Below are positions 33,046 through 45,000 of a stretch of DNA of 64,000 bases, piece after piece. The notes below the pieces were generated by a model, which did no database searches, had not been told where the DNA came from, and worked only from the letters and a program-made list of their open reading frames with translations. Position 1 is the stretch's first letter, and every line of letters starts with the position of its first letter. The stretch is from assembly GCA_963807775.1 (NCBI GenBank), contig CAWECY010000015.1, positions 62,001 to 126,000 on the forward strand, read 5' to 3'. The translations under genes and the position numbers were made by a program. The DNA comes from Bog-473 sp963807775. GTDB taxonomy: Bacteria; Actinomycetota; Acidimicrobiia; Acidimicrobiales; RAAP-2.

Positions 33046-34918
33046 GTGTTGCAGGTCCGGCCATTGGCGACCGTCGGCGCGGCAGCGCTGTGTCTCGGCG
33101 TCGTGCTCGCAGGCCTGGGCGGCGGTACTGCTGCCGCCGCCTCCTCCGGATCGCTGGCCACGACGACCACCGTTTCGGCCGTCCCCACGACCCAGCCCTA
33201 CGGCGTGCCCGGACAAGAGTTCGTGGTCAACGTCACCTCGAGCGCTGCCCCTACGGGCACGGTTACAGTTTCCAGCGGCGGTCAGCAACTCTGTACAAAC
33301 CTCGCACTCAACCCGGTCGGGTCCACCGACACTTCAAGTGCGATCTGCGTCGACACCAGCGACACCCTGGCGGTGACCGCCGCTGTGGTCGCGCTCTACT
33401 CCCCTGACAGCGCAACCTTCGCTCCTTCGAAAGGCAAGGCCTCGAGAGTGGTGGTGGCCGCCAGTACGTCGGCGTCCCTCAGCACGTCGAACCCCACCGG
33501 CACCTGGGGAGCCGAGCAAGGGATCGTCTTCACCGGTTCGGTCACCGACACCCAGTCCGGCAGCACCGGCACCCCCACCGGCACCATCACGGTGGAACAG
33601 GGCGCCACGGTCATCTGCACGATCCAGTTGCCGAACGAGAGCGACACCGGCACCTGCGCTCCCGGTCCGACCGGACTGGCTCCGGGCGTCGACGAGGCGG
33701 TCACGGCGATCTACGACGGCGACACGAACTTCAGTGCGTCAGCGGCGTCGGCGCCGGTGACCGAGACGATCGTCGAGGCGGCAGCGACCGTGACCGCCAA
33801 CAGCCAGACCATGGTCTACGGGGGCGGCGTACCCGCCTTGACCACCACGATCTCGGGGCTGGTCGCCGGACAGACCCTGGCCACCTCGGGCATCAGCGGA
33901 CAGGCCGCCTGCACCACCACGGCCACAGGGGCGAGCGGAGTGGGGGCCTACCCGATCACCTGCTCGGCCGGGACGCTCAGCGCATCGGACTATGCGTTCA
34001 CCTTCGCTCCGGGCACGCTCACCATCTCCCAGGCCGCCACCAGCACCTCGGTCAACGTCTCGGCCTCCACGGTGACGGTGAGCGTCGCCCCCCAGCTCTC
34101 GGGGAGCCCCCCGGGAACGGTCGCGGTCAGCCTCGGGGGCACGAGTGCCTCCTGCACCCTCGCCGCACAGGCCAACGGACCCTCCACCTGTTCGGTGCCG
34201 GTACCCACCTCCCTCGCCGCCGGGACGTACCCGGTGACCGCGAATTACGGAGCGAGCGGCGACTTCGCCGGCTCTTCGGGAACCGGCCAGCTGGTGGTGG
34301 CGGCCTCGAGCACGGGCTCCGGCTCATCGTCCGGTGGAAGTTCGGAGGGGGTACTTCGGGCAACCCCGGGACGAGCGGGGGCAGCGGGTCCTCGGGGTCT
34401 TCAGGCGGCACGACGTCGACCGCGAGCGGCGGAGCCGGGCCCCCTATCAGACCCCCCAGCAGCTGTTGGCCATCGCCGCGGCCGGGGTGGCGTTCCAGGA
34501 GCAGATGGTCCAGCAGGCCCAGTACGAGACGGCGTTGACCCAGTTGGCCACGAACGAATTCTTGAAGGCCCTCCACAACCTGAAGGGCGGATCGTCGTTG
34601 GCCAATGGCTTGGCGGGCGCCGAGTCGGGCTCGACCCACGGTCAGGCGGTAGGTTCGAGATCCTCCAACGGTGGTCACTCCGGCGGTTCGGGGTCCGGTG
34701 GTGGAGGAACCGGCACCGGGAACGGTTCGTCTTCCAACCCCACCACGGTCAATCTGGTGGCGAGCCAGTCCAAGCCGGCCGGCCTGGCGATGACCGCTTT
34801 GCTTCTGGGACTCCTGGTGTTGGCCCTCGTGGTGGTGGCTATGGTGGCGTTGCGGCGCAACGCCCGCCGCGCCCGGGCCCAGGTGGCCTCCGCCGGGGAC
34901 GACGAGGGCGCGGAGTAA
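33046..34918 (+). CDS. Exported Ig-like/MBG protein with C-terminal membrane anchor (two frame breaks)
   Basis: Start GTG 33046, five bases after AAGGAGGGG. Signal peptide: TVGAAALCLGVVLAGLGGGTAAAA. Then two Ig-like Big_3 domains, one MBG-type domain (TVTANSQTMVYGGGVPALTTTISGL is its start), another Ig-like stretch, a long Gly/Ser linker, a helical segment TPQQLLAIAAAGVAFQEQMVQQ, a second Gly/Ser linker, and the membrane segment LAMTALLLGLLVLALVVVAMVAL followed by RRNARRAR and an acidic end. The linker contains two breaks, at G5 (34347-34351) and C5 (34440-34444). Adding one base to each joins the frames, about 625 residues. It is the only large exported protein here with an obvious anchor, and could tether partners to the membrane. 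Confidence 0.75.
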
Positions 34919-35006
34919 ACGCAGACTGCTCGTCCGGTGTCACCGGGCCCGGGACCTTCATCACCCCTACGTGGGCGATTCCGCCCAACGGCACGTAGGG
35001 CAACAC
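34445..35006. repeat. Right arm of the 562-bp inverted repeat
   Basis: Reverse complement of 9945-10506. It starts at the TPQQ motif of the anchored protein and runs past its stop codon to GTAGGGCAACAC. Confidence 0.85.
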
Positions 35007-35536
35007 CTAAACGCTCGCGTCGCTCGCGGACCCCGTGATTCGCGCCACCTCGAAGAAGGTCCCGTCCGCGGAGAGAAGAAGCCAGAGGCCCTTGACGGCC
35101 CCGGCCTTCTGCGTCGCACGCGGATCCGGGCCGGTCACAGGGCTGAAGATGGCGCCAGGGCGGCCAAAGGGTCACCCCGTACCTGCAACTGGGTCTCGGG
35201 CCAGGCTAAATGCCCCGAACACCGGCCCTGGTTCGGCTATGACTGCATCACCCTCGGTGGCTCCAGCGGGGCTGGCCGCGATGAGACTGGCTCCACGCGC
35301 TTCCTACCGCCTGCCGCGCCGAGCACCTTGAACGAAGTTGGACGAAGTCCTGCCGGGATTCGCTCATTTGCGACCTCCGTTGAGGCCCGTGTGGTCAGGG
35401 GTGGATCTCCATCCATTTCGGCTGCCTCTCGGGCTGTCACACGGCGATGACCCACTGATGGCAACGATCTGGCGCAGATCGGTCGCACGGCGCCGAACGT
35501 CCGGCAATCAGCGCTCAGGGGCCGGGGTACGCAGCG
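35007..35536. other. Intergenic region, nothing recognised
   Basis: No frame with recognisable protein, RNA gene or hairpin terminator. It could contain the lost 5' part of the broken DUF7064-like gene that follows, but I cannot recognise it. Confidence 0.4.
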
Positions 35537-36062
35537 ATGCTCGACGTCATCGACCCGCTCTCGCTCTTTTCGGTCAGGGCCACCACTGCCGCGGCGGCGT
35601 TCAATGACCCGTCCGGCGCCTACCGGGGCGAGCCCGGTCGTGCCGTCGATTTGGGTCGCGACCTCGCCTGGCGAACCGACGGTCAGCCGTACCACTACCT
35701 GCTGACCACGCATTACGAGATCCCCTGTTTGGTGGAGGGCTCGGTCCGACCGGACGACTACGAGGTTTGGTACGCGGCATGTCCAACGTGACCACTCCTG
35801 GAGCGTACGCGACTGGTAGGCGTTCGGATGGTGCTGGTTGGCAGTGCGCCTTCATGACGGCACACGGTTGCATGTGGCGGACATCCGGATGCCCGGTTCG
35901 CCGGTGGCGTTCGGCTACGTGCGGGCTCCCGGAGTGCCACCGGCGGCGGTGACGTCGCTCTCCGTGGTCGAAGACCTTGGCACCGACGGGTTCCGCGATC
36001 GAGGTCGGGTCATGCTCGAGCCGGGTGCCCTTGACGTCACGATCGAGCCAGTGGCCTTTTGA
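35537..36062 (+). pseudogene. DUF7064-like protein, broken
   Basis: The upstream frame reads GRAVDLGRDLAWRTDGQP and THYEIPCLVEGSVRPDDYEVWYA. After a one-base shift near 35780 the sequence gives RDHSWSVRDW, a TAG, then AFGWCWLAVRLHDGT and GYVRAPGVPP. The order fits DUF7064-type proteins, whose core is RDHSWGxRDWW. The TAG at about 35817-35819 thus replaces the second tryptophan. The N-terminal half seems missing. Two lesions plus truncation make it a pseudogene unless both lesions are sequence errors. Confidence 0.55.
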
Positions 36063-36401
36063 CCGATCCTGCTGACCGCCACCGACGGTCGCATCAGCCG
36101 TTTCCCCCTGGCCCGATTCACTACATCCGATGGTCACTCCGGGCTCGCGCGGGATCGAGTGGAATCAACCGCAAGGCCTTGAATGACGACGGAATGCTCA
36201 ACCCATGTTGAGGATCGAACAGATGCGGGTGGCGCGGAGGCCTGTCATGAGCCGAACGAGCGTTCACGTCATCTCGGGGCAATGGAATCGTCGCCGGGTT
36301 CGCCGCGTCGGCCTCAAGTGGTTTGAACAGCCGACGTGAGGCCGTCGCCAATCGGGCCTGCGGCCTTCGATCACGGGAAAGGACGAGGATCGCCCCCGGT
36401 C
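36063..36401. other. Intergenic region downstream of two converging genes
   Basis: No gene or clear terminator recognised. Confidence 0.4.
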
Positions 36402-38705
36402 TCAGTTCACTGTCAGGGTGAACGCCTGGGACGCTTTGGCGATCGGGGTGATCGCCACGAACCGCAAGTGGTACGGGGCGATCCTGGCGGCCGTGGGTTC
36501 CCCCGTCAACACCCCGGTCCCGTTGCCCAAGGACGTGAAGGTGACACCAGTGGGAAGTAGGCCGGTCTGCTCGATGTCGGTCACGGCCGGGTACGCGTGC
36601 GACGTTTCTACGGTGATGCTGTTCTGCATGCCGTGTGTGAAGGTGGTCGACGCCGGGCTGGTGATCGTGGGTTTCTCGTCGACGGTGAGGGTTACCGGCT
36701 GAGTGACTGTCCCGGTGGCACTGGTCGCCGTGAGGGAGATGTCGTCGTAGACGCCACCGCTGCCCGGCTGGGCGATCCCGTCGATCTCAGCGCGCCCGTT
36801 GGCCAATGAGCTGAAGGCCAGGCCATTGGGGAGCGGGCCGGTTTCGGTGACCGTCGCCGCCGGATATCCCGAGGTGCGGATGGAGAAGATCTTGTTCGTA
36901 CCCACCTTGAACGTCGAGGCCGCGGCCGAAAGGAACGACGGCGCGTAACCGACGTACAACGTGAGGTTCTGTGTGTCGGTGGCCCCGGCGTTCAAGGCCG
37001 TCACCGTGAAGTCGTAGGTCTTCTTCGTTTTCAGTGGTGGGGTGCCGCTGAGTGTGACACTGCCCAGTGCAGGCGACACCAAGAGCCAAGTCGGCAGCCT
37101 GCCGGACACCAACGTGGCCGATACCAATGGCGTCGGCATCCCAGTGGCCGAGATAGTCAACGTGTTGGAGGACCCGTCGAGAAAGCCGTCCTCGTCGGAG
37201 GGGCCGGTTGGGGTGATCGTCGCCGGCTGGCTGACCGTCAGGGTGAAGATTTGTGTAGTGGATCGTGCAGGTGTCGTGCCGTTGGACGCCGTCACGGTGA
37301 ATGAATACGTGCCGACGGCATCAGCGGGGAGTGTGCCCGAGAGGACCCCGGCCCGGTTCAATGTGACGCCGGCTGGCAGGGCAACCTCGGTTGCCGTGAA
37401 GACCGCCGCCGGCGCGGCGGTGGCGGCCAGCTGGAAGCTCGAAGGCTGGCTCACGTCGAAGGTCGCCTGGTCGATGCTCGCGAACGTCGGAGCGTAACCA
37501 AGGGAGCTCTCGACCGCACCAATGTTGCAGTTGTTCGCGGCAAACGGTCGGTTCACGCCGCGCTGGTCGGTGGCGCCGCCGCAGACCAAGAAAGAGTCGA
37601 GCGTGGTGAGGTTCGGTATGGCCCCCACGGCCGGGCCCGGCCCGGGCAGAAGGGTCAGTGTCGGCCCTCCGTTGTCAGCCAAGCCTCCCAGCTCGGGATT
37701 GGCGTTCTCCATGTCGCCGGTGGACGTGAACCCGCAGGAGGAGTCAGAGCTCAGGTCGTAGCCGGTGCTCGTGACGGAGCTCTGGCAGTCGGCGGGTGTG
37801 TCCTCGGCCACGATGGTCGCCGCGGTGGTGACATTGCTGCCCACGATGCCGTACGAGGAGTTCGACGAGATCGTCGCGTCGACCACAGTGAGGTTGCCCG
37901 AACCGTTGTCGATGCCGCCACCCGATCCCGCAGTGTTGGCGGTGATGGTGCTGTCGGTGATCTGGCCAGGCCCCGCGGCCAGGTCGATGCCCCCGCCGTC
38001 GCCGTCGGCGGTGTTGCCCGAGATCGTGGTGTCCGAGACGGTGATCGTTCCCGCTTCGCTCGAGATACCCCCACCGTTCTGGTTCGCGGTGTTGCCGCTG
38101 ATGGTGCTGTACGACACCGTGAGTGTGCCCGTGTTGTCGATGCCGCCGCCGTTGGCGCCCGTACTGGAGTTGCCGGTAACCGTGGAGTTGTTCAACGTGA
38201 GCGTCCCGTTGTTCTCGATACCCCCGCCCGAACCGGCGTTGCTGCCGTTCTGGATGGTCAGGTAGTCGAGCGTGACGTTCGATCTGCTGGGTACCGTGAC
38301 GACCGTCCCGGCGCCGCCGCCATTGAGGACTGCCGGCGAGTCGGACGGAGCTTCGTCGCCCGAGATCGTGAGAGTGATGTCGGTGGGGACGTCGTTGACG
38401 TTGTCGTCGATGGTGCCGGCCACTTCGATCGTGTCGCCAGTTGCGGCCCGACTCACCGCGTAACTGACCGTTGCGCACGGCGCGAGCAACTGGGTGCAGT
38501 CGTTGCCGGCGTTGGAGTTGGTCGGGTTCGAGTTCACGTAGAGCGTGACGCCACCGGAACCCGCCGCCGGTCCGGCCAAGGCGACGGTGACCCCGACGCT
38601 TCCGACCATGAGTGCCGAGATGGCGAGCGCCCTCGGACCGGCCCGGAAGGGATGCTTGCCGGTGACCCTCTGCACCAGCAAGAACAACTCACCAAAAGGC
38701 CGCAT
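36402..38705 (-). CDS. Exported beta-helix/choice-of-anchor Q protein with Ig-like repeats (767 aa)
   Basis: Start ATG 38705 with GGAGG eight bases upstream; a TTG one codon earlier is possible. A long signal peptide contains the hydrophobic stretch ALAISALMVGSVGVTVALAG. Residues about 50-330 are a right-handed parallel beta-helix of the polymorphic outer-membrane-protein kind, with repeats such as GGGIDNTGTLTVSYSTISGNT. It ends in DQRGVNRP..NNCNIGAVE, the choice-of-anchor Q signature. Four or five putative Ig-like (He_PIG type) domains follow, each with LPxGVTL or LPNGLAF and a GxYxFTVTA or equivalent strand. No membrane anchor. Intact frame. It is divergently transcribed from the RCC1/MBG gene, with a promoter for each in the shared 340-bp gap. 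Likely surface or secreted carbohydrate- or cell-binding protein. Confidence 0.8.
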   Translation of the reverse strand: MRPFGELFLLVQRVTGKHPFRAGPRALAISALMVGSVGVTVALAGPAAGSGGVTLYVNSNPTNSNAGNDCTQLLAPCATVSYAVSRAATGDTIEVAGTIDDNVNDVPTDITLTISGDEAPSDSPAVLNGGGAGTVVTVPSRSNVTLDYLTIQNGSNAGSGGGIENNGTLTLNNSTVTGNSSTGANGGGIDNTGTLTVSYSTISGNTANQNGGGISSEAGTITVSDTTISGNTADGDGGGIDLAAGPGQITDSTITANTAGSGGGIDNGSGNLTVVDATISSNSSYGIVGSNVTTAATIVAEDTPADCQSSVTSTGYDLSSDSSCGFTSTGDMENANPELGGLADNGGPTLTLLPGPGPAVGAIPNLTTLDSFLVCGGATDQRGVNRPFAANNCNIGAVESSLGYAPTFASIDQATFDVSQPSSFQLAATAAPAAVFTATEVALPAGVTLNRAGVLSGTLPADAVGTYSFTVTASNGTTPARSTTQIFTLTVSQPATITPTGPSDEDGFLDGSSNTLTISATGMPTPLVSATLVSGRLPTWLLVSPALGSVTLSGTPPLKTKKTYDFTVTALNAGATDTQNLTLYVGYAPSFLSAAASTFKVGTNKIFSIRTSGYPAATVTETGPLPNGLAFSSLANGRAEIDGIAQPGSGGVYDDISLTATSATGTVTQPVTLTVDEKPTITSPASTTFTHGMQNSITVETSHAYPAVTDIEQTGLLPTGVTFTSLGNGTGVLTGEPTAARIAPYHLRFVAITPIAKASQAFTLTVN

Positions 38706-38784
38706 CAATCAGTCCTCCAGTACGCGGTGCCACGCTCCGCGTTTCCCCCGGGGTGCTCCAGCGGGCGGAGCACCAGGTGAAGGG

Positions 38785-38811
38785 TCTATAGCCCCCGCCT
38801 GGTCTTGTCAA
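38785..38811 (-). promoter_or_regulatory. Probable promoter of the beta-helix protein gene
   Basis: Minus strand TTGACA (38806-38811), 15-base spacer, TATAGA (38785-38790). The spacer is shorter than optimal, but the -35 is perfect and the start codon is 80 bases downstream. Confidence 0.5.
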
Positions 38812-38971
38812 CCGCTGTTGCGACTCCGGGCCAGGCTCGGGCTTTGACCCGGTCGACACGGCACGAGGAGCGGCCTCAGAACCGGAATTCATCCCGGCTC
38901 TCGACGGGTATTCCCGGGACCGGTGGTCGTGTGTAGGGAGAAGAAGAGAACAGCCCAGCTCGCAACGCCAG

Positions 38972-39000
38972 TTGACAGCGCCGTTCTCCCTCCGTATCGT
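38972..39000 (+). promoter_or_regulatory. Promoter of the RCC1/MBG giant gene
   Basis: TTGACA (38972-38977), 17-base spacer, TATCGT (38995-39000), 48 bases before the ATG. Same type as the two TIG-gene promoters. Confidence 0.7.
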
Positions 39001-39048
39001 CAGTCCCCGAGGCGAGATCGAGCAGCTGATCCGACCGGGGGAAACGCC

Positions 39049-42000
39049 ATGTCGACAATCTTTTCGCGTAGCACGACACGTCAGATGGGGCGTCGAGCGG
39101 GACGAGCCTGGGTGCTGAACGCCACCATGGCCCTCCTGGCGGCGGCGGCCACCAGCACCGTCGGTGTGGCGGCGACGACGTCCGCCGGTGCGTCGAGTAC
39201 CTCGTCGCTCTACGGCTGGGGCCTCAACTCCGACAACCAACTCGGCGATGGCAACACGACAAACGCCCTCAGCCCTCTCGTGATCACGCTGCCCAGCGGG
39301 GTTACACCGGTAGAGGGTGCCGGCGGCGCCGACCACACCCTCTTGATCGGTTCGGACGGAAACCTCTACGCGTGGGGGAACAACGCCTTCGGACAGCTCG
39401 GAATCGGCAATCTCACCACGGAATCGACCCCGGTGAAAGTGTCGATGCCCGCGGGCGTCATACCGGTTTCGGTCGCTGCCGGCAACGACCACAGCCTGGC
39501 CATGGGTTCCAACGGAACCGTTTACGCCTGGGGCCACAACGCCTTCGGCCAGCTCGGGAACGGGACGACCACCAACTCGACAGTGCCCATCACCGTGTCG
39601 CTGCCGGCGGGCGTCAGTGCGAACGCCATCGCTGCGGGCGGCTTCTTCTCTATGGCGCTTGGTTCGGACGGCAACGTCTACACCTGGGGTGACGGCGCCA
39701 ACGGCGCCCTCGGAAACGGCGGAACGGCCGACGAAAATTCACCGGTCAAGGTGCCGCTGCCGGCCGGCGTCACAGCCACCGCCATTGCCGCGGAGCGCTT
39801 CAGCGCGATGGCCATCGGGTCCAACGGCGTGCTGTATGCCTGGGGCGACAACGCCGACGGGGAACTGGGGAACGGCGGAACGACCGAAGCCAACTCTCCC
39901 GTGACGGTCTCGCTGCCCGGTGGGGTCACCGCCAGTGCCATTGCGGGCGGCGGATTGGACAGCCTCGCAATCGGGTCCAACGGATTGCTCTACGCGTGGG
40001 GGTACAACGCCTACGGCCAAGTCGGCAACGGGACGACGACCGACCAGAAGTCACCCATGCAGATCGCCCTTCCCTCGGGCGTCGACCCGGTGGCGGTCGC
40101 TGGCGGGATGGACTCCAGTTACACCATCGGCTCGAACGGCAACCTTTACTCTTGGGGGTACAACGGCGACGGCGAACTCGGTAATGGCGGCACGACCAAC
40201 GGCAAGACGCCGGCTCCGGTCTCGCTCCCCGCTCTTTCGCTGCCCGCCACCAGTGTGTTCGCCGGCTCCTCGACGTCGATCGGCTTCGCCATCGCCACGA
40301 CCACCCCGGTGCCGACCACAACGACGGTAAGTGCCTCGGCGTCCACGGTCGACTACGGCCAGAGCGTCACGATCACGGCGACCGTGGCTCCCAACGACGG
40401 CGGCGGCACGGTCGAATTCCTGAACGGCTCGAATGCCGTTTCTGGGTGCACCGCGGTGTCCCTCACCTTGTCGGGGGGCAACCAGCTGGCGCAATGTTCG
40501 ACCACTTCCCTGACGGTCGGTTCCTATGTCTTCAAGGCCAAGTACAGCGGTGACTCGAACTATGCCGGCAGCACCTCGTCGGGTGTGGGCGCCGGTCTGA
40601 CCGTTGATCCGGCGCCACTCGTGGTGACGCCACTCTCTGCCTCGACCACCTATGGCAGCGCGGCACCGGCGATCACTCCCTCCTACACCGGCTTCGTGAA
40701 CGGCGACAGTGCGGCATCTCTCACCACGCAGCCGACGTGCAGCACGGCGGTGACGGCAGCCACGCCGGTCGGCGGTTACTCGAGTACCTGTTCGGGTGCT
40801 TCCGACCCGGACTACACGATTAGCTACCAGGTGGGAACCATCACCGTGGAGCCCGCCCCGTTGAGCATCGCCGCCTCGTCGGGCACCATGACCTACGGCG
40901 GCACCGCCCCGACCATTGCGGCCTCATACTCGGGCTTCGTGAACGGGGACAGCGCGGCATCGTTCGCCACGCCGCCGACCTGCGGCACGGCGGCCACCAG
41001 CTCCAGCGCGGCCGGGAACTACGCGAGCACCTGTGCGGGTGCCGTCGACCCCAACTACTCCATGACCTACACGAGCGGCACCGTGGCAGTCGGGGCCGCA
41101 CAACTGGTCATTACGGCTTCTTCCAGCTCGACGACCTACGGCAGCGACCCGCCGGCGGTCACCGCCTCGTACAAGGGTTTCGTGAACGGGGACACGGTGG
41201 CATCTCTCAGCACGCCGCCCACCTGCACGACCGCGGACACGGCGTCGAGCCCGGTGGGGAGCTACTCGACCAGCTGCTCGGGCGCGGTCGACCCCAACTA
41301 CACCATCACGTACTCCAACGGCAGCGTCGAGGTCGATCCGGCGCCCCTCACGATCACGGCCTCGTCGGGCATGTCGACCTACGGCGCATCGCCACCTTCG
41401 GTCACCCCGTCGGTGTCAGGTCTGCAAAACAGTGAAGACTCGACCGTGCTGGGCGACTCGCTCTCCTGCACGACGGCGGCGAGCGGTTCGAGCCCGGTCG
41501 GGACCTACACCACGTCATGTTCTGGTGCCGTCGACGGCAACTACGCGATCACCTACGTCCCGGGGACCAACACGGTGACCCCGGCGCCGTTGAGCATCAC
41601 GGCGTCCTCGGGCTCGATGACCTACGCCGGAGAGGTGCCGACCGTCACCCCGACGATCTCGGGACTCCAGAACGGCGAGAACATCGCCGTGCTTGGCTCA
41701 GGGCTCGCGTGTTCTTCCGACGCGAACGGCTCGAGCCCGGTGGGCAGCTATGCCACCACCTGTGCGGGCGCCCTGGATGCGAACTACTCGATCAGCTACA
41801 TCGCCGGATCGATCACGGTGAGTCCCGCCCCCCTGACGATCACCGCCTCGTCGGCTTCGATGACCTACGGCGGTACCGTGCCCACCATCGTGCCCGTGAT
41901 CTCCGGGCTGCAAAACGGTGACGACGCCTCCGACCTCGGGTCGGCGGTCGAATGCTCGACGGCCGCGAACACGACGAGCCCGGTCGGCAGCTACGCCACG

Positions 42001-45000
42001 GCCTGTGACGGGGCAGTGGATGCCAACTACGACATCAGCTATGTCTACGGCTCGGTAACCGTGAATCCGGCCGCCTTGGTCGTCACGGCGTCGTCGCCGT
42101 CGATTTCCTACGGCGACACCCCACCGGCCATCACGGCGTCCTACGACGGCTTTGTGAACAGCGACAGTGTCTCGTCGCTCACCACGACGCCGGCATGCTC
42201 CACCTCGGCCACGTCGGCGAGCCCGGTGGGCAGCTACCCCACCTCGTGTAGCGGGGCGGTCGATCCCAACTACACCATCACCTATGACAACGGCACGCTG
42301 CAGGTCACCACGGCACAGATCGTGGTCACTGCCTCGTCGGCTTCGATGAACTACGGCGGGGCCGCTCCGGCCATCACCGCGTCGTACTCGGGATTCGTGA
42401 ACGGTGACTCTGCAAGTTCGTTGACCAGCGCGGCCGCCTGCTCGGCCGGCGCGAGTTCGTCGAGCCCCGTGGGCACGTACGTCAGCTCGTGCACGGGGGC
42501 GGCCGACCCCGACTACTCATTCAGCTACGTGAGTGGATCGGTCCAGGTGGACCCCGCGCCGCTCACCATCGCGGCCTCGTCGGCTTCGGTGACCTACGGG
42601 AGTGCCGCGGCCAGCGTCACCCCGACCTATTCGGGATTCGTGAACGGTGACACCGCGGCGTCTCTCGGGACGGCTCCGTCGTGCTCGACAACGGCCACGT
42701 CGTCGAGCCCCGTCGGTAGCTACCCGAGCAGCTGCTCGGGCGCGATCGACCCCAACTACACCATCAGCTACGTACCTGGAGAGGTGGTCGTGGGCTCGGC
42801 CATGCTGGTCGTCACCGCCTCTTCGGGGTCGGTGACCTACGGCGGGTCGGTGCTGTCGATCACCCCCTCGTACGCCGGTTTCGTCAACGGCGACAGTGCC
42901 TCGTCGCTCACCGCCCAGGCCACGTGCGCGACATCGGCCACGCCGTCGAGCCCGGTGGGCAGCTACCCCACGTCGTGTAGCGGGGCGATCGATCCCAACT
43001 ACAGCATCGTGTACGTGGGTGGTGCCGTTGACATCGGGACTGCGCCCCTTTCAGTCACGGCGCTGTCGACCTCCATGACCTACGGCGGCTCGGTGCCGTC
43101 GATTTCCGCCTCGTACGACGGCTTCGTGAACGGCGACAGTGCCTCGTCGCTCACGACCCAGGCCACGTGCTCGACAACGGCCACGTCGTCGAGCCCCGTT
43201 GGCAGCTACCCCACGTCGTGCTCGGGTACCTCTGACTCGAACTACACCGTCACTTATGTGAGCGGTTCAGTCGAGGTCAACCAGGCGTCGCTCACGATTA
43301 CCGCGTCCTCGCCGTCGACCACCTATGGTGCCTCGGTCCCGTTGATCACGGCGTCGTACTCCGGCTTCGTGAACGGCGACGACGCTTCCGTTCTCACGGC
43401 TGCACCTGTGTGCACCACGGGCGCATCGTCGACAAGCCCCGTGGGGACCTACACAACGTCGTGCAGCGGAGCTGCCGCCCTCAATTACGCCATCACCTAC
43501 GCCAACGGCGAGGCCACCGTTGGCACGGCACCTCTCAGCATCACGGCGTCGTCGGCGTCCATCACCTACGGAGGCGCAGCCCCCACGATCACGGCGTCGT
43601 ACTCGGGCTTCGTGAACGGCGACTCGGCGTCATCGCTTTCGACCCAGCCATCGTGCACGAGCGCGGTGACATCGATCAGCCCGGTGGGCGCGTACTCGAG
43701 CAGCTGCTCGGGAGCGGCAGACCCGAACTACACGATCAGCTACATCAACGGATCGGTCCAGGTCGACCCGATGTCGCTCACCATCACCGCCTCGTCGGGT
43801 TCTGCCACGTACGGCGGAACCGTGCCGGCCATTGCGGCCAGCTACAGCGGGTTTGTGAACGGGGACACGGCATCGTCGCTGACCACGCCACCGACCTGTA
43901 CCACGACGGCCACATCGGCCAGCCCCGTCGGGAACTATCAGACCGACTGCACGGGTGCCGTCGACGCGAACTACACCATCGGTTACATCGCCGGGACCCT
44001 GCAGGTGGGGGCGGCACCCCTGGTCATCACGGCCTCGACGGGCTCGCTGACCTACGGCGGCACGCCGCCCGCGATCACCCCGAGCTATTCGGGCTTCGTG
44101 AACGGGGATAGCGCTGCATCCCTCAGCGACACACCGGTGTGTTCGAGCACGGCAGGGTCCTCGAGCCCGACGGGCACGTACTCGACCAGCTGTTCGGGCG
44201 CGGCCGACAACAACTACACCATCAGCTACGTCGCCGGTGAAGTCGTTGTCGGACCCGCACCTCTGGCGGTCGCGGCCTCTTCGGGCTCCATGACCTACGG
44301 CGGCACCGTTCCGACGATCAGCGTGTCGTACTCGGGCTTCGTGAACGGGGACAGCGCCGCTTCGCTGTCGACGACGCCCACGTGTTCGACCACGGCCACG
44401 TCGTCGAGCCCCGTCGGCAGCTACCCAAGCAGCTGCTCGGGCGCCGTCGACGACAACTACACCGTGAGTTACGTGTCCGGTGCCGTGGTCGTGGGGGCGG
44501 CCCCGTTGACGGTCACCGCCTCGTCGGCTTCCGCCACCTATGGCGGCACCATACCGGCGATCACGCCGAGCTATGCGGGCTTCGTGAACGGGGACAGCGC
44601 TACCTCGCTGTCGACGGCGCCCAACTGCTCGACCACCGCCACATCGTCGAGCCCGGTCGGCAATTACGCGAGCAACTGCTCGGGTGCCGCTGACTCCAAC
44701 TACGCCATCAGCTACGTCCCCGGTGTCGTTGCGGTGGGTTCGGCCAAGCTGGTCATCACGGCATCGTCGGGTTCAATGACCTATGGAGGCACTGCGCCAA
44801 CGGTCGCCCCGTCGTACTCGGGCTTCGTGAACGGTGACACCGCAGCGTCGCTGACCACTTCGCCCACGTGTTCGACCTCGGCCACGTCGTCGAGCCCAGT
44901 CGGCAGTGTCGCAACCAGCTGCACGGGCGCAGTCGATCCCAACTACTCGATCGTCTACGCCAGCGGTTCGGTCTCGATCACCCCGGCACCGCTCACCGTC

